Assembly: GCA_963556195.1 (NCBI GenBank)
Contig: OY744525.1
Location: 21,449,686 to 21,513,685, forward strand
DNA: 64,000 nucleotides
Reading direction: 5' to 3'
From: Sepiola atlantica
Lineage: Eukaryota; Mollusca; Cephalopoda; Sepiida; Sepiolidae
Under the pieces are notes generated by a model. That model was not told the DNA's origin, made no database searches, and saw only the letters and a list, made by a program, of their open reading frames with translations. Shown piece by piece: positions 10,159 to 21,117 of this stretch. Each line of letters opens with the position of its first letter. The stretch's first letter is position 1. The position numbers were made by a program, and so were the translations under genes.

Positions 10159-10830
10159 TCCCTCTTTTTACAGAAAAAGATGTCCACTTATGGGTTGTAT
10201 CTTTTGGGGGGCTTTACGACACGCCCTGACCTGGTTACTATGCTGGTTGGTGTATTGTTATTGTTAGGTATGTTTGGAGGTTTGTGGGGAGGTTGTTCAG
10301 TGTGATGCTAGTGGGGGGAGGGGGGTAGGTATTGCGGTTCGTACATTATTCACATGACGAGAGTCCTCCATCAGGTGCCTACGGTTTCTGCGTAGAGCTT
10401 GTCCGGCTCAGGTTTCTACAATGTAGGACCGCGGTTCAGTGTAGGCTTGTCTAACGACTGCCGGGGTCCACTTTCGTTAATCTTGGTTCTGTACTCGAAC
10501 CTGCTGCCCTGCGCCGAGGCTGGGGAGATCCTTCGCTTGCTTATCATGCTGTGCCTTCTGCACGGATTGTCTTTGGTACAGGCGATCCCTAATTTCCTCC
10601 CTTCTGGCATTATTGCTTGTACATTTCGTGGGGAGATTGCTGATCAGCTTCCGACCGCATAAAAGTTCTCCAGGGGATGGAATGACATGGTCTATGGGTG
10701 TTGATCGGACACACAGCAGACTCATGTCTATGTCTCGGGTGACAAACTTACTTTATTTTCTCCTTTAGACCTCATATTCCATGTGCGAGGTTTTTGACAA
10801 AGGAGGAAGAACTGCTGTCTTCTGGGTTGG
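10159..10830 (-). pseudogene. Ty3/gypsy polyprotein remnant: integrase C-terminus and tail
   Basis: The minus strand encodes the C-terminal part of a Ty3/gypsy integrase. The open stretch 10477-10725 contains 'LLCVRSTPIDHVIPSPGELL', 'GRKLISNLPTK', 'RLYQRQSVQKAQHDKQAKDL' and 'GQQVRVQ', which match the region after the catalytic core (substrate-tethering and SH3-like part). After a stop the match goes on with 'KWTPAVV', 'PRSYIVET' and 'RRNRRHL', then the terminal 'TRSGRVVKPPKRY' near 10200. Upstream to about 10830 only a short, shifted piece (TWNMRS) of the core is left. The catalytic DDE core, reverse transcriptase and protease are absent, and there are at least three disruptions. It lies just upstream of the 3' LTR, so it is a 5'-truncated remnant. 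Confidence 0.85.
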
Positions 10831-10839
10831 AATCTATCC

Positions 10840-12610
10840 ATCTAGCACTTATCGTTAGATATTTTTTAACTCGAAGTAGTATCATTTTTTTAGCTCCTTA
10901 CATCAAGTGGCTTCATGCCTTGTCTGGGTCAATTTCCATAAAAAAATTTTAAAAAATTAATATTCTCAATGAAGATAAATACTACTATTACTAAGTATCT
11001 ACTACTACTACTACTATTACTAAGTATCAGGTTTGATTTAATATTTTCATTGTATTTTAATCAAATTTTTCATTCAATTTTTTAACTGGACGCATCTAAA
11101 TATAGATTGTTTTGCTCTAATAATGGAAGCATTTAATATTTTTTATTTTTTATTATTTCTTGTATTTTCTTAGTTATCAATATGGTTAAAAAATTTGTAA
11201 AAAAAAAATTAAAATTAAAACAATAAATCTTTTAAACTATTATAAATCCAACGTCCATAAGAAATGGAGGAACAAAAGATATTTCTTCAATCTATCTCGT
11301 TGCCAACCATTGTAACATAATCGCCATTTTTCCTGCAAACAAGGGACTGTTTATCCGGATTCATCCAAGTGTGAATTATGGCACGAGAGAGAATTTATGG
11401 CTGGAGATTTTATATGATGCACCTTGTGAGGACCAAGATCGGAGTCAAAACGGGGATGAGGGTGTAAACTCTGCATCTACACTCCATTCCACCAGAATTA
11501 CCTTATATCACATTTACCATACATGGTTGATAATTACACAATTATACTTCGTTATATTCATAAATATTTGTATTAGGGACTGCTGATCGACTGTGGTTGT
11601 AACAGAAACTTTGGCAATATTCTTGGTAAACTATCATTTGTCAGTAACTAATGCAATTCATTTTTTTTTTACTATTCATTGTATATTCAACTATTTTGGT
11701 CCATAGAATGGATTTGTTTTCTTCACACAGAAAAATTAACATTCTTTTCTATAATAAAGTGCTATTAACAGAAAAAGAAATTGATCGCTTTATCCAAACC
11801 AAAGACGAATTTGAAATAATTATTTGTCCTTATCTTACATGATTAAGTTACAAAAAATTTTAATCCAGAAAAAAATCCTAAAATAAATGAATAATAAAAT
11901 AGTTTTCAAAATTAACATCTTTCTAAGATAATCAGAAAGAATCTAAAATTTGTATTATTCTTTTTATTTTTACTTGTTTATTGACTTCTTTTTCCATTCG
12001 ACTTCCTTATTTTATGCATTTTTATTAATAAGAGGATATTTTTGAAAAGATTTAAGAATTTGTGGCTAATACTTCCGATTTTTAGTCCTTCGATCTTTCT
12101 TTTTTTTCTTCTTACATTTAAAAAAAAAAATCCCCTACTTGTACTCGACAGATAAAACCTTAAAATGAAAATCCTTAAAATTTTATAAAGTTTAATAAAC
12201 ATCCTCTACCCCTTCACAGCCATTCAGAAAAATTAAATCTTGAAAGAAGAAATCTCATTTCATGCTGGATTGCACAAAACCTGATTAACATGAAAAGAAT
12301 CCGAGTAAAAATGTCGCTGAAAGACAAACTATCAAACAAATTAAAAACATTATGTCTCCCATACCTAGGAATGAATGCAGAAATTAAACAGTTTTCCTTA
12401 CAAAATTAAAAATCACAATTATATATTTCATATATAAAGTAAAGTCAGTTTAACATCTTGCATTAGTGCTAGATAGCTTTCTTAAATACTTCATAAAATA
12501 TCCGTCATTATTAGTCAGGTAGGATCCATGTTGTTAAGAAGAAGTTTTTTTTTGTTTTTTTTTTTACTTCCAATCAATTTTTTTGATTTTTATATTTTAT
12601 CCTGGTCAAT
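10840..12610. other. AT-rich stretch, no recognised gene
   Basis: Includes (CTA)n near 10980-11025 and an open frame of 71 codons at 11371-11586 in a slightly GC-richer patch (11250-11520) with no domain that I recognise. The remainder is long A/T runs. Confidence 0.4.
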
Positions 12611-12614
12611 ATTT

Positions 12615-12892
12615 AAAAAAATTTTAAATATCAGATTTGCGCTGAATTTTATTCATAATCATTAGACATCAATTAAGCAAGATTCCCAAAATTTAAATTT
12701 CTTTTTAAAACCCCTTAAGCTTAAATTTGAGACATTTTCTAGAATCAAAATCATGTAATGGATTTTGATCAAAATTGGGATAAGAATTTTAGACAATGTT
12801 TAGTATCATTATAATCTTCATAAGAGGACATAAAACTGGTGCAAAACTGTTCTGTTCGGGGAATTAATTTTACTCGTCCTGGAACTAGCATT
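12615..12892 (+). repeat. Family T repeat, 3' part
   Basis: Shares an ordered series of blocks with 50215-50815 and, inverted, with 57412-57845 and 58918-59835: 'cattagacatcaattaa', 'accccttaagcttaa', 'ctagaatcaaaatcatg', 'gtttagtatcattat' and an end 'ggaattaattttactcg'. It is an old dispersed element; superfamily not assigned. Confidence 0.6.
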
Positions 12893-13010
12893 TTTTGTGT
12901 GAAATATGATGTAAAGTTATAGATACAAAAAATAAAAATCATTCGAGTATTTGCCGAACTTGCTTGTTTTAACACACAAGACCTCATATGGCTGTCCAGT
13001 TAAAATTCCG

Positions 13011-14087
13011 ATAACCAGTCTCATCGCGGTTGATAACTCTGCAAAGATAACCAGTCTCGTCGAGGTAGATAACTCTGCAAAGATAACCAGTCTCGTCGAG
13101 GTAGATAACTCTGCAAAGATAACCAGTCTCGTCGAGGTAGATAACTCTGCAAAGATAACCAGTCTCGTCGAGGTAGATAACTCTGCAAAGATAACCAGTC
13201 TCGTCGAGGTAGATAACTCTGCAAAGATAACCAGTCTCGTCGAGGTAGATAACTCTGCAAAGATAACCAGTCTCGTCGAGGTAGATAACTCTGCAAAGAT
13301 AACCAGTCTCGTCGAGGTAGATAACTCTGCAAAGATAACCAGTCTCGTCGAGGTAGATAACTCTGCAAAGATAACCAGTCTCGTCGAGGTAGATAACTCT
13401 GCAAAGATAACCAGTCTCGTCGAGGTAGATAACTCTGCAAAGATAACCAGTCTCGTCGAGGTAGATAACTCTGCAAAGATAACCAGTCTCGTCGAGGTAG
13501 ATAACTCTGCAAAGATAACCAGTCTCGTCGAGGTAGATAACTCTGCAAAGATAACCAGTCTCGTCGAGGTAGATAACTCTGCAAAGATAACCAGTCTCGT
13601 CGAGGTAGATAACTCTGCAAAGATAACCAGTCTCGTCGAGGTAGATAACTCTGCAAAGATAACCAGTCTCGTCGAGGTAGATAACTCTGCAAAGATAACC
13701 AGTCTCGTCGAGGTAGATAACTCTGCAAAGATAACCAGTCTCATCGAGGTTGATAACTCTGCAAAGATAACCAGTCTCATCGAGGTAGATAACTCTGCAA
13801 AGATAACCAGTCTCATCGAGGTAGATAACTCTGCAAAGATAACCAGTCTCATCGAGGTAGATAACTCTGCAAAGATAACCAGTCTCATCGAGGTTGATAA
13901 CTCTGCAAAGATAACCAGTCTCATCGAGGTTGATAACTCTGCAAAGATAACCAGTCTCATCGAGGTTGATGACTCTGCAAAGATAACCAGTCTCATCGAG
14001 GTAGATAACTCTGCAAAGATAGCCAGTCTCATCGAGGTAGATAACTATGCAAAGATAACCAGTCTCATCGAGGTAGATAACTCTGTA
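13011..14087. repeat. 36-bp satellite, about 30 units
   Basis: The unit begins 'ataaccagtctcgtcgaggt' and ends 'agataactctgcaaag'. About 20 central-left copies (13047-13730) are identical; the right third carries 'tcatcgagg' in place of 'tcgtcgagg' and scattered changes; the first copy is a distinct variant. Because 36 is a multiple of three and the unit lacks stops in four frames, overlapping open frames of 380 (plus) and 371, 410 and 235 codons (minus) result. There is no start context, intron or domain to suggest translation. Confidence 0.95.
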
Positions 14088-14094
14088 AGGTGAT

Positions 14095-14590
14095 AATTTA
14101 CAGTGTGCTGATGATGATGTGCATATATCCCAACTGCACTTCTTACACTTCAAGAGAGCAAGAAGAAACCAAAGACAACCAGTTCTTTTCCACAACAGCA
14201 GTACAACCTTTTGCATGTGATTTCCTTTGGTTTGTCATGCTTAAGTTTCAAATAGCATTTTCTCTGGTCGATCACACTTAAGTTAAAAATGATTATTATT
14301 CAGGACAACTAATCAACAAAAAAAAGCCATAAAATCTAGGAAAAATAAAGATGGACTTCCTCGGGCCAAATAATCCATTAACACTCACGTAAATAGAATA
14401 GCTTTTACAGACAATTCAAATAACTTTCCAATAAAAACACTTCCTTTGTCTCACATACTAAATCCGTGCAATATGTATAGGAAATCAAATTTATGACTAA
14501 AACATTTTGTGATTCATAAAAACAAAGAATTTAAATAAAATTACTTAACATTTATAATTTCTCTTTGAAAAAGAATTATATTTGAAACAG
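14095..14590. other. AT-rich stretch with one R fragment
   Basis: Around 14225-14285 there is an R-family piece on the plus-sense orientation ('ttgtcatgcttaagtttc', 'aaatagcattttctctgg'). Nothing else recognised. Confidence 0.4.
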
Positions 14591-14592
14591 GA

Positions 14593-14693
14593 GTCATAAA
14601 ATGAAAAAAATAATTTTGTAAACATATTTTAAGACTATGACTATCAAATACCTTAAAATATGTTTACAAAATGATTTTTTCTCATTTTACGAC
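14593..14693. repeat. Long hairpin, 41-nt arms
   Basis: Left arm 14593-14633 ('gtcataaaatgaaaaaaata' ...) pairs with right arm 14652-14693 (... 'ttttttctcattttacgac') with about two mismatches, separated by an 18-nt loop. A foldback or miniature element is the likely origin. Confidence 0.85.
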
Positions 14694-14699
14694 TTTACC

Positions 14700-14840
14700 G
14701 TGTATGTGTACATACAAATAGGCGTCAATTGTAAAATTAAAGTAATTAAACTCGATTAATAGATAATTTTAATAAGTTATTTGGCTTTTGTGAATAAATG
14801 AAAACTATTAATCGAATATTTATGGAAACCGTAAGTCTCT
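14700..14840. repeat. Repeat pair with 15820-15975
   Basis: Both stretches share 'tgt.tgtacatac.aatag', a 'gt.aattgtaaaa/gatttacaaaa' block, 'taaaactatta' and 'gaaacc.taa'. Diverged copies of an unknown element about 1.1 kb apart. Confidence 0.4.
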
Positions 14841-14999
14841 TAACCTATTATTGTTTATATTTTTAAGAGTTAAAAATAACAGGTTTGAATGTTCATTTAC
14901 GATGATGTCGAGATATTTAGATATATTAATCTTGTGGAATAAAATAGATGCAACTCTGGAAAACGCCGGGTTGGGTCAGCTAGTCTTATATATATATAT

Positions 15000-15180
15000 A
15001 TATATAGCAATAGATAAAGTGAAAGAATAGAATAAGGTGCGAATCAAATTTTATTACAGTTCAATGTTCAGGCAAAGTTCTTTAAAGTCCTTAACTCATG
15101 AGTTTTCAAAGAAAATCTTCTCCTCAGAGGACCATTACCGCAATGACATTACTGCAGGTAATAAAAATTAAACTTTGAAA
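15000..15180 (-). mobile_element. Hammerhead-bearing retroelement fragment, copy 1
   Basis: A (TA)n tract (14986-15006) is followed by a segment closely resembling 54486-54620: a purine-rich stretch, 'caaattttattacagttc', a 'gttctttaaagtccttaac' block and the hammerhead (15086-15133). The common layout shows that both are copies of one dispersed element. No reverse transcriptase was found nearby, so a Penelope-like origin is inference from the ribozyme. Confidence 0.5.
15086..15133 (-). ncRNA. Hammerhead ribozyme, type I, copy 1
   Basis: Read on the minus strand. Helix I: 15133-15128 (GGTCCT) pairs with 15091-15086 (AGGACT). Core: CTGAGGA (15127-15121), fitting CUGANGA. Helix II: 13 nt (15120-15108), five pairs with a three-base loop. 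Second core GAAA (15107-15104). Helix III: AACT-CATG-AGTT (15104-15093), perfect. Position 17 is A (15092), an allowed cleavage nucleotide. All invariant bases are present, so it is predicted to be catalytically competent; activity is not shown. Hammerheads of this kind are known in Penelope-like and other retroelements. Confidence 0.75.
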
Positions 15181-15578
15181 ATATATAAAAAAAATATATA
15201 TAAAAATACATAAAGGTATATAAAACATCAAATATATCGGCCCAAAACATACTTTTTTGTAAACCTATACAGTTCATCCACGTCAACAAGCTTAAAATAG
15301 CTCCAGACCAGACATCAAAGAGGTTGATTAAGAAATAATCCAAATGGTGAGTGGTGGTCCAAAAATGCAAAAATTTATCCAGGCGGGAAATTCGTTTGCT
15401 ATTGATGCAGTAGATAGCAGTGAAAAGTGTATTTAAGGTGTATGCAAATTAAGAAAACGATAGGGAAAACAAATCATATGAAAAGTTCAGTATATTGAGC
15501 TTTATTTTTATCCGGATGTTCACTAATTAAAGATATTAGTTGCCTCTTATATCTTTTGTTGTATTAACCTTTTATTTA

Positions 15579-15584
<6 letters not shown>

Positions 15585-15615
<31 letters not shown>
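15585..15615. repeat. (TA)n microsatellite
   Basis: Preceded by a (TTTA)n stretch from 15570. Confidence 0.9.
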
Positions 15616-15621
<6 letters not shown>

Positions 15622-16263
15622 AAAGTAAAGTCGATTTTCACCAGTACTTTTGTGATGACTATTATTTTTACAACAAGCTACATAAACAAAATCTGTTTTT
15701 TGGTGATTTACAGAAAATATTGGTCAGTGTTAAAAACAAAAATGTTATTTTCAAGTGATTCCATTCATTTTTATATTTAATCCTGATCCATATTTCAACA
15801 TATTTTAAAACTATCATATATTGTGTGTTTCTGTACATACGAATAGATGTGATTTACAAAAATTACAAGAATAAAAATTATTTAATTAACAAGTAATTTT
15901 GCTTTGAAGATGTACGTTTGCTTTTTGTAACTAAATTAAAACTATTATTTATTGAAACCATAAATTGTAGTGTACGTTATTGCATTTTTAAACATGCCTT
16001 TTTCCCCACCAAAAAATTACTTTCTCTGAAATAATTAAAAAAAAAAAAATTTATAATTTCTATTTAAAAACTTTTTTATTAAAAAATTCAGTTATTTTTC
16101 TTTTTTTGGGGGGGGGGGAGGGGGGGGGGTATGGCCATGTTTCTCTATAAAAAAAAGCTGTCCCTCTGTCTGTTACGTATAAGTTGGAAATAATATTTTC
16201 TTTTATCTCTCATGTTGGAGTTTTCATTTTTGGTAAAAGTACAAAATACTTTCACTCGTAAAC

Positions 16264-16590
16264 CTCCCCCCCCCCCCAAAAAAACGCATAATTTATATAA
16301 AACGCATTAGAATGATATTATCTACTTTACCCATCTAGCTTTCACCTGTGGAAACGACTTGTAAGATTTTATTAAACGATACAGAATAGTTAACACTGGA
16401 GAACTCGTAAAAAAGAAAATGGTGAAAATCTAGATTTAAAATGTGAAAACGATTTGTAAGAATTTTTAGATGGTGAAAGCATCTTACAAATAGTTTCCAC
16501 AGGGGAAAACTATGTGGGTTCGGTTGAAAATGTAATTCTAATACGTTTTATACAAATGATGTGGTTTCTTTTGCGGGGGGGGGGGGGAAG
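16264..16590. mobile_element. Palindromic MITE Q with poly-C/poly-G tips
   Basis: The left arm starts with about 14 C followed by 'aaaaaaacgcataattta' and 'taaaacgcattagaatg'. The right arm mirrors it: 'attctaatacgttttata', then 'ggtttcttttgc', then 13 G. Arms are about 100 bp. The interior has its own smaller inverted piece ('acagaatagttaacac'), which is matched inverted just outside the right end (16590-16620). No coding capacity. Confidence 0.7.
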
Positions 16591-16634
16591 TTCTCGAATG
16601 TTAACTATTCTGTACTTTTACCGCATTTTTAGAT

Positions 16635-16690
16635 GCATCCTTCTATGAGGAACTTATTTTCATTGGTAGGTCTGTCACACTAAAATTCCT
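16635..16690 (+). repeat. Family R repeat copy (reverse sense)
   Basis: Contains 'tagatgcatccttctatg' and 'aggtctgtcacactaaaatt', the complement of the R consensus. Confidence 0.5.
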
Positions 16691-16816
16691 TTCAATAAAT
16701 CTTAATTAAATTAATTAATGTGACCTGAATATGTGACACATAATTTTGGTTGAATTGATTCAAAAATATGGAAGTTATTTTAAAAATGTGATTTCGTTGA
16801 TCAATCAAACTTAAGT

Positions 16817-17143
16817 TTCAAATCTGGAGATTGTTTTGATAGACATTATCTTTGAGATAAATAATCTCACAAATAAAATTCTGGGGGGTTATGGTCCGGT
16901 GAGTCTGAAGCCTGTTCAGGATCACACCTTCAGATGAGATGATAACCAAAGTTGCCCCCCCCCCCCTATTATTGAATGGCGATAAAACAAAGACTGTTGG
17001 ACATTCCTGACTGAAACTTGCTGGACAAGTCAGTCATAGACTGAAGCTTATCTGTGCCAAATATGGTTGGATCGAAGAAAGGATTGTGAACTTTATTAAA
17101 TATTTCATGGGTGGCATTTCGAGGGGGGGGGGGCACCTTTTAT
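16817..17143. mobile_element. MITE family P copy 2 (right half)
   Basis: Carries the family P middle and right arm: 'gttcaggatcacaccttcag', 'gagatgataaccaaagt', a poly-C run, 'ggcgataaaacaaagac', 'tgctggacaagtcagtc' and a right end 'atttcatgggtgg' closed by about 11 G and 'cacc'. The left arm is missing. Confidence 0.65.
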
Positions 17144-17149
17144 CATTTT

Positions 17150-17265
17150 CTTTGGTCTGTCATACTTAAGTTTGAAATAGCATTATTTTTGGTCTGTCAC
17201 ATTTTAAGTATATAGAAGAGCATTTTCATGCATAAATGCAGATTAAATCGACGCATCTTAAGGAA
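17150..17265 (+). repeat. Family R repeat copies
   Basis: Two adjoining copies: 'ggtctgtcatacttaagt' and 'ggtctgtcacattttaag', each followed by an 'aatagcatt/gagcatttt' block, ending in 'aatcgacgcatct'. Confidence 0.55.
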
Positions 17266-17882
17266 ATCTGTTCTTATTATAGTTCAAACCAACTATAGTA
17301 AATTTATACAGTTGTCAGCATGCGTGTGTGTATATATATATAGGTATATATATATATATATATATACACAAACCCTTTGGCAAAAGAAAAATAAAGGAAT
17401 GGCTTGAACCAAAAATAGCAAATTTTTAAGCTTTAAACGTCTTAAGAATAAATCATTGATCAGGAGCGAAGACAAGAATCAAATTGATCAAGTTAGTTTT
17501 ATAAACTGCGAATGCTTGCAAAAAACGAAGAATCCATAATACGTTGCTGATGAAGAAGAAAGAAAGGAAACAAGATGTTTGAAAGAAAATCAACTTCTAT
17601 TGTCAATACATACACAAATAAAATGTCTCTTGTGAGTAGAGGAAATTGACACTATGGACAGTTGAATGTGGGTCTTCAAACGTGGGTGTGTCGACTCACG
17701 TCAGCATCATTTTTAAATTGTTGGCAAGGGACCGTGCTTCAGTTCTGCGTTAGGACAGAGCTCAATGAATCTGCCCTTTGGTCAATGAGTATAACCTTTT
17801 ATTGATCCAAAGTAGATCCTCATTCAGCAGCATTTTATTTTTATTAAGTTCGTTTTCACAGTAATGTTTATGATGAGTTCCT

Positions 17883-18105
17883 TAATCATTATTAACTCGC
17901 TTCCCACTGCAGCAAGGTTAGACAAAGTTTAAAATGGGGGTACTCTGGAAGGGTACAAAAATAGCCGAGAACGAATGTATCATCATTCCCTGGTACGAAG
18001 CGATTCCCAGAAAGGCATTCAAGCGACCGGCAATAAACTAACCCCTCTCCTGAATGAGGAGGTAATTCCTGGGAGGGCACGCCTCCTAAGATCGAGCCAA
18101 ACTAG
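17883..18105 (-). mobile_element. U2-SINE, old degenerate copy
   Basis: On the minus strand the body blocks 'taggaggcgtgccctcccag', 'gagaggggttagtttattg' and 'ccagggaatg' can be aligned with the young copies ('taggaggtccatcctcccag', 'gagaggagtaagtttattg', 'ccggggaatg'). The 3' end 'ctttgtctaac' also fits. The U2 head is not recognisable. Strong divergence indicates an early wave of the family. Confidence 0.55.
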
Positions 18106-18594
18106 ACCTTATATTGGCAAAGAAGGATCTGATAGTTCAGGACAGACTCTAGGTTATCAGATTCATGCCAAGGCGAACCTCGGCTGGTTAATCAACATGC
18201 TTTTGGCAAACCAGAAGGGGATACGAGGAGCCACGTGTAGGGAGCTTTATTTTTCAGTTTACTCTCATAGTGTTCACATCTGCCTTGCAGGGGTTTTGCG
18301 AATCAAACAGAGATTTGATTTGGATTAGAATATAACATTCGTATCAAATACACGTGCAACAATGATTCTGCGGCGTTCTTGCTTCCCGAGTCTTGCTGGA
18401 CCATCCGATTTCATCTTAATAATAATTCATCAACGCATGTCTAATCCACTAATTATGCATCTGACATGTCTCTAAACTACTAGGGATTACTAGAAACTAA
18501 AATAAGCATTGAAAATAAGTGAATAAGTGTTGTTCATACCAGTCGAGGATACGTCCTCAACAATCAGTCTGACAGCGGCCTTGCTTCTGTTTGG

Positions 18595-18825
18595 TTGAGG
18601 TATGGTTCTGTTCAGTCCTAGGAGGTCCACCCTTCCAAGCGTTACCTTCTCCCTTTGAAAAGTGGTTCGTTTATTGCTAATCGCTTGAGGCACCTCTGCT
18701 GGGGAATGCTGACAGGGCTGCTTAGGCATTTTTTGTAGGCCAGACTGCACTTCACCTCGTGCGCTGGCTTTTCAAAATCCCCACCTGACCTTGTGTCTAA
18801 CCTCCACACCAGGAGATAAATAATT
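18595..18825 (+). mobile_element. U2-SINE, old degenerate copy
   Basis: The body is readily aligned: 'tcctaggaggtccaccctt', 'gtttattgctaatcgcttga', 'ggggaatgctgacagggctg', 'gcgctggcttttcaaaatcc' and 'ccttgtgtctaacctcc'. The head upstream of 18595 is replaced by other sequence, so the copy is 5'-truncated or recombined. The two overlapping minus-strand frames here are by-products. Confidence 0.7.
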
Positions 18826-18829
18826 AATG

Positions 18830-19830
18830 TTTGCATTTAGCATCGTGGCTGTCACTTGAATTTTTCTAGGAAGCCATAACTAAGGTTAAATTTAAGCAAA
18901 ATAAGATATAATCTCAAAATAAAGGAGACTACCACCAGCAGGTGCAGTGTAAACAAATTGATGGTGTACTACATACACAGCCATCTGTTAGGCACTCAGT
19001 AAACTAGTCTGACAGCAACATGAGTATCAAGTTACTTCTTGTGATTTTGCCCAGATTAAAAGAGGTCCCGAACCATCAGTTGCTGGAAAATCTGGGTACA
19101 CCTGTATATTGACTTCATTTTTTACCCTTTCTTATTTCTTTCATGCAATTTTCTACCAATTCAAAGAGTTAAAGTTCAAATAATCACATTCACGTTTTAT
19201 CTGGCAACACTCCCGCATGGAAACATAAAATACTTTCGAAACAAAAACAAAGAAGCAAAAATCTCTTCAATAGGTATAAAATTCAGTCTGTAATCATCTT
19301 GAAGTTTGAAACTTCTTAAGTTGTAGCTTCTTGCTTAACTCGTGACTATACGCCGGCTGCCCAAAATATATAAAGTTCTGATGACAGCCACTAAAATATC
19401 ATAGGGGATGGTCTCATAAAATTACATGTGTAGTTAGGCAACATTCGTTCTTTCAGACATATTTCATTGAATACACAAGAATTGTAACGTTCGAAAACTT
19501 CTAATAAAAGGATAATAAAATTCTTATCAAATCTTCAGGCATTAAAAGATTGGAAATCTTGGAAGCAGTTTAGATCAACTCAAAAACACCTCCCATAACA
19601 TAATTAGTTATCAGTTGTGATCTGACACATTTGAATGTTTATAATGAACCATAATACTTCAGTACGTCAGGTGTGTTCTCAGATGGAGTACTCTTGCCAC
19701 ATTTGGGGGGGGGGGGCGCTTTTTCTTGAATTGATAGAGTTCAAAATAAACTGCGCAATCTAATGGCGATCTTTTCTGTTCTCTACAGCCTCTTTCTCGC
19801 AGAAGCGTCATTGCTAGTCTCTCTCTACTC
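18830..19830. other. No gene recognised
   Basis: Mixed AT-rich sequence with a poly-G run at 19706-19716. No frame over 60 codons and no clear repeat match within the window. Confidence 0.4.
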
Positions 19831-19839
19831 TATCATTAT

Positions 19840-20255
19840 TTCCATGGAAGGTGATCGACTGAGCTTCAATCTCTGGTTCCTCCTTGTAAGACATTCACAG
19901 TAAGAACTCGTCCCTCTACCACAACTGCAAAGAACTTTTCTTTTCTTTCTTCATGCGCCTAATATCAAATGGAATTTCCATAAACAGAGTGTTTCCTAGA
20001 ATTTCTCATCTGTGCAACACGTTACCATGGGATTGCTTTATTCTGAGCTACAACATGATCGTCTTCAAATCTAATGTCGATAAATACTTGTCATAATCCT
20101 TCCTCATAATTAATCCAATTTTATTCATTCCATTCATCATTTTCAATCCTCCCATAATATGCATCATCATTTAACTGACAATCTATACATCTCATTGACC
20201 CTTACTCTCAAGTGGATTTTAGCCTTAATAAATTTGGACTCATTAGTAAATAAAT
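19840..20255 (+). mobile_element. Non-LTR retrotransposon 3' end
   Basis: Plus-strand reading gives, across small frame breaks, 'LWFLLVRHS' and a 'LCNTLPWDCF' piece followed by 'YNMIVFKSNVDKYLS', the RT C-terminal tail. The 3' untranslated part runs from 20100 to 'ttagccttaataaatttgg' and 'actcattagtaaataaattt'. Better preserved than its relatives at 1.1 and 6.1 kb, but without catalytic domains. Confidence 0.75.
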
Positions 20256-20267
20256 TTAAAAAACAAA

Positions 20268-20270
<3 letters not shown>

Positions 20271-20306
<36 letters not shown>
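20271..20306. repeat. (TA)n microsatellite
   Basis: About 18 TA units directly after the LINE 3' end. Confidence 0.95.
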
Positions 20307-20314
<8 letters not shown>

Positions 20315-20796
20315 CTAGTAGTATGTTTTTAAAGGCTGTGGGCAATGCAAATTCCGGGTAATATATATACATACCTTTTAATTAATCGCATGTAGAAAAT
20401 AGTTCTTCCTGTTACTTGCGTGTCTGTTGTGTTAATTTGTAGCTTGCATAACTTATCGTTAATTCCAGTAGTGCAGCTAACGATCACATCATATTGAGTA
20501 TCGATTCACTTTGAAAATCTATGATATCCAAATAGCTTTAACATCTTCCGTTACTTTGGATTTTCTATAAGCAAGGGAGTGACTATTTATACCTTAGGCA
20601 AGATTTTCTACATTGAACAGCATATATTGTTCAAGTATTAACAATATGCAAAGAATATCTGAAACGATGAAGGAGTGTAAATGTCTATCGCTTGTAAATG
20701 TCAAACCAGCTGAAGATGCTAAACATTTTTTTTTTTAATTTCATATAACAATTTTGGCCATGGCTTGGCTATTGAAACAGGTCTGCTTTTTATTTT

Positions 20797-21117
20797 GAAG
20801 CCTTTTGGCTAAGATCAAAGTGTAGTATCTGTTCCGATGGATACTGCACGCCTGTCCTGTGCAGTTCTAGGAGGTCCATCCTCCCAGGCTTTGCCTCCCC
20901 TCTTTGGAGAGGAGTAAGTTTATTGCTTACTGTCTGAGGCGCCCCTACCGGGGAATGCCGACGGGGCTGCTCAGGCAATTTTTAAATGGCCAGAGTGCTC
21001 ACCTCTCGAGCGCTGGCTTTTCAAACCCCACTTTCTCGACCCGATCTTGGGTCACATCTTACTTGTGGGAGTACATAAAACTGGCCTTGTGCCTAACTCC
21101 TGGGGAGGAGTAAATAA
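20797..21117 (+). mobile_element. U2-snRNA-headed SINE, copy A (no inner hairpin)
   Basis: Starts 'gaagccttttggctaagat' and 'caaagtgtagtatctgttcc', a close match to the 5' end of U2 snRNA. A body of about 270 bp follows: 'ggatactgca...tgcagttctaggagg', 'gtttattgcttactgtctga', 'accggggaatgccgacgggg', 'cacatcttacttgtgggag'. It ends 'ccttgtgcctaactcctggg' and 'gaggagtaaata'. It lacks the 'ccatagact...agtctatgg' inner hairpin of copies B to D. Sense open frames inside it are fortuitous. Transcription from a U2-like external promoter is unlikely to be retained. Confidence 0.85.

Noticed and set aside
13011..14087. CRISPR-like array because of regular direct repeats
   Set aside because: There are no unique spacers; the units are contiguous tandem repeats in a eukaryotic context.
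12951..14216. Overlapping 410-, 380- and 371-codon frames over the 36-bp satellite
   Set aside because: Period is a multiple of three, so several frames stay open on both strands; nothing supports translation.
14958..14990. Transposon terminus 'cgccgggttgggtcagctag' before (TA)n
   Set aside because: It resembles ends of widespread invertebrate elements, but I could not define a partner end or class from this window.
17540..17580. Hammerhead core 'ctgatgaagaagaaagaaa' on the plus strand
   Set aside because: No helix II can form between the core halves and helices I and III are absent.
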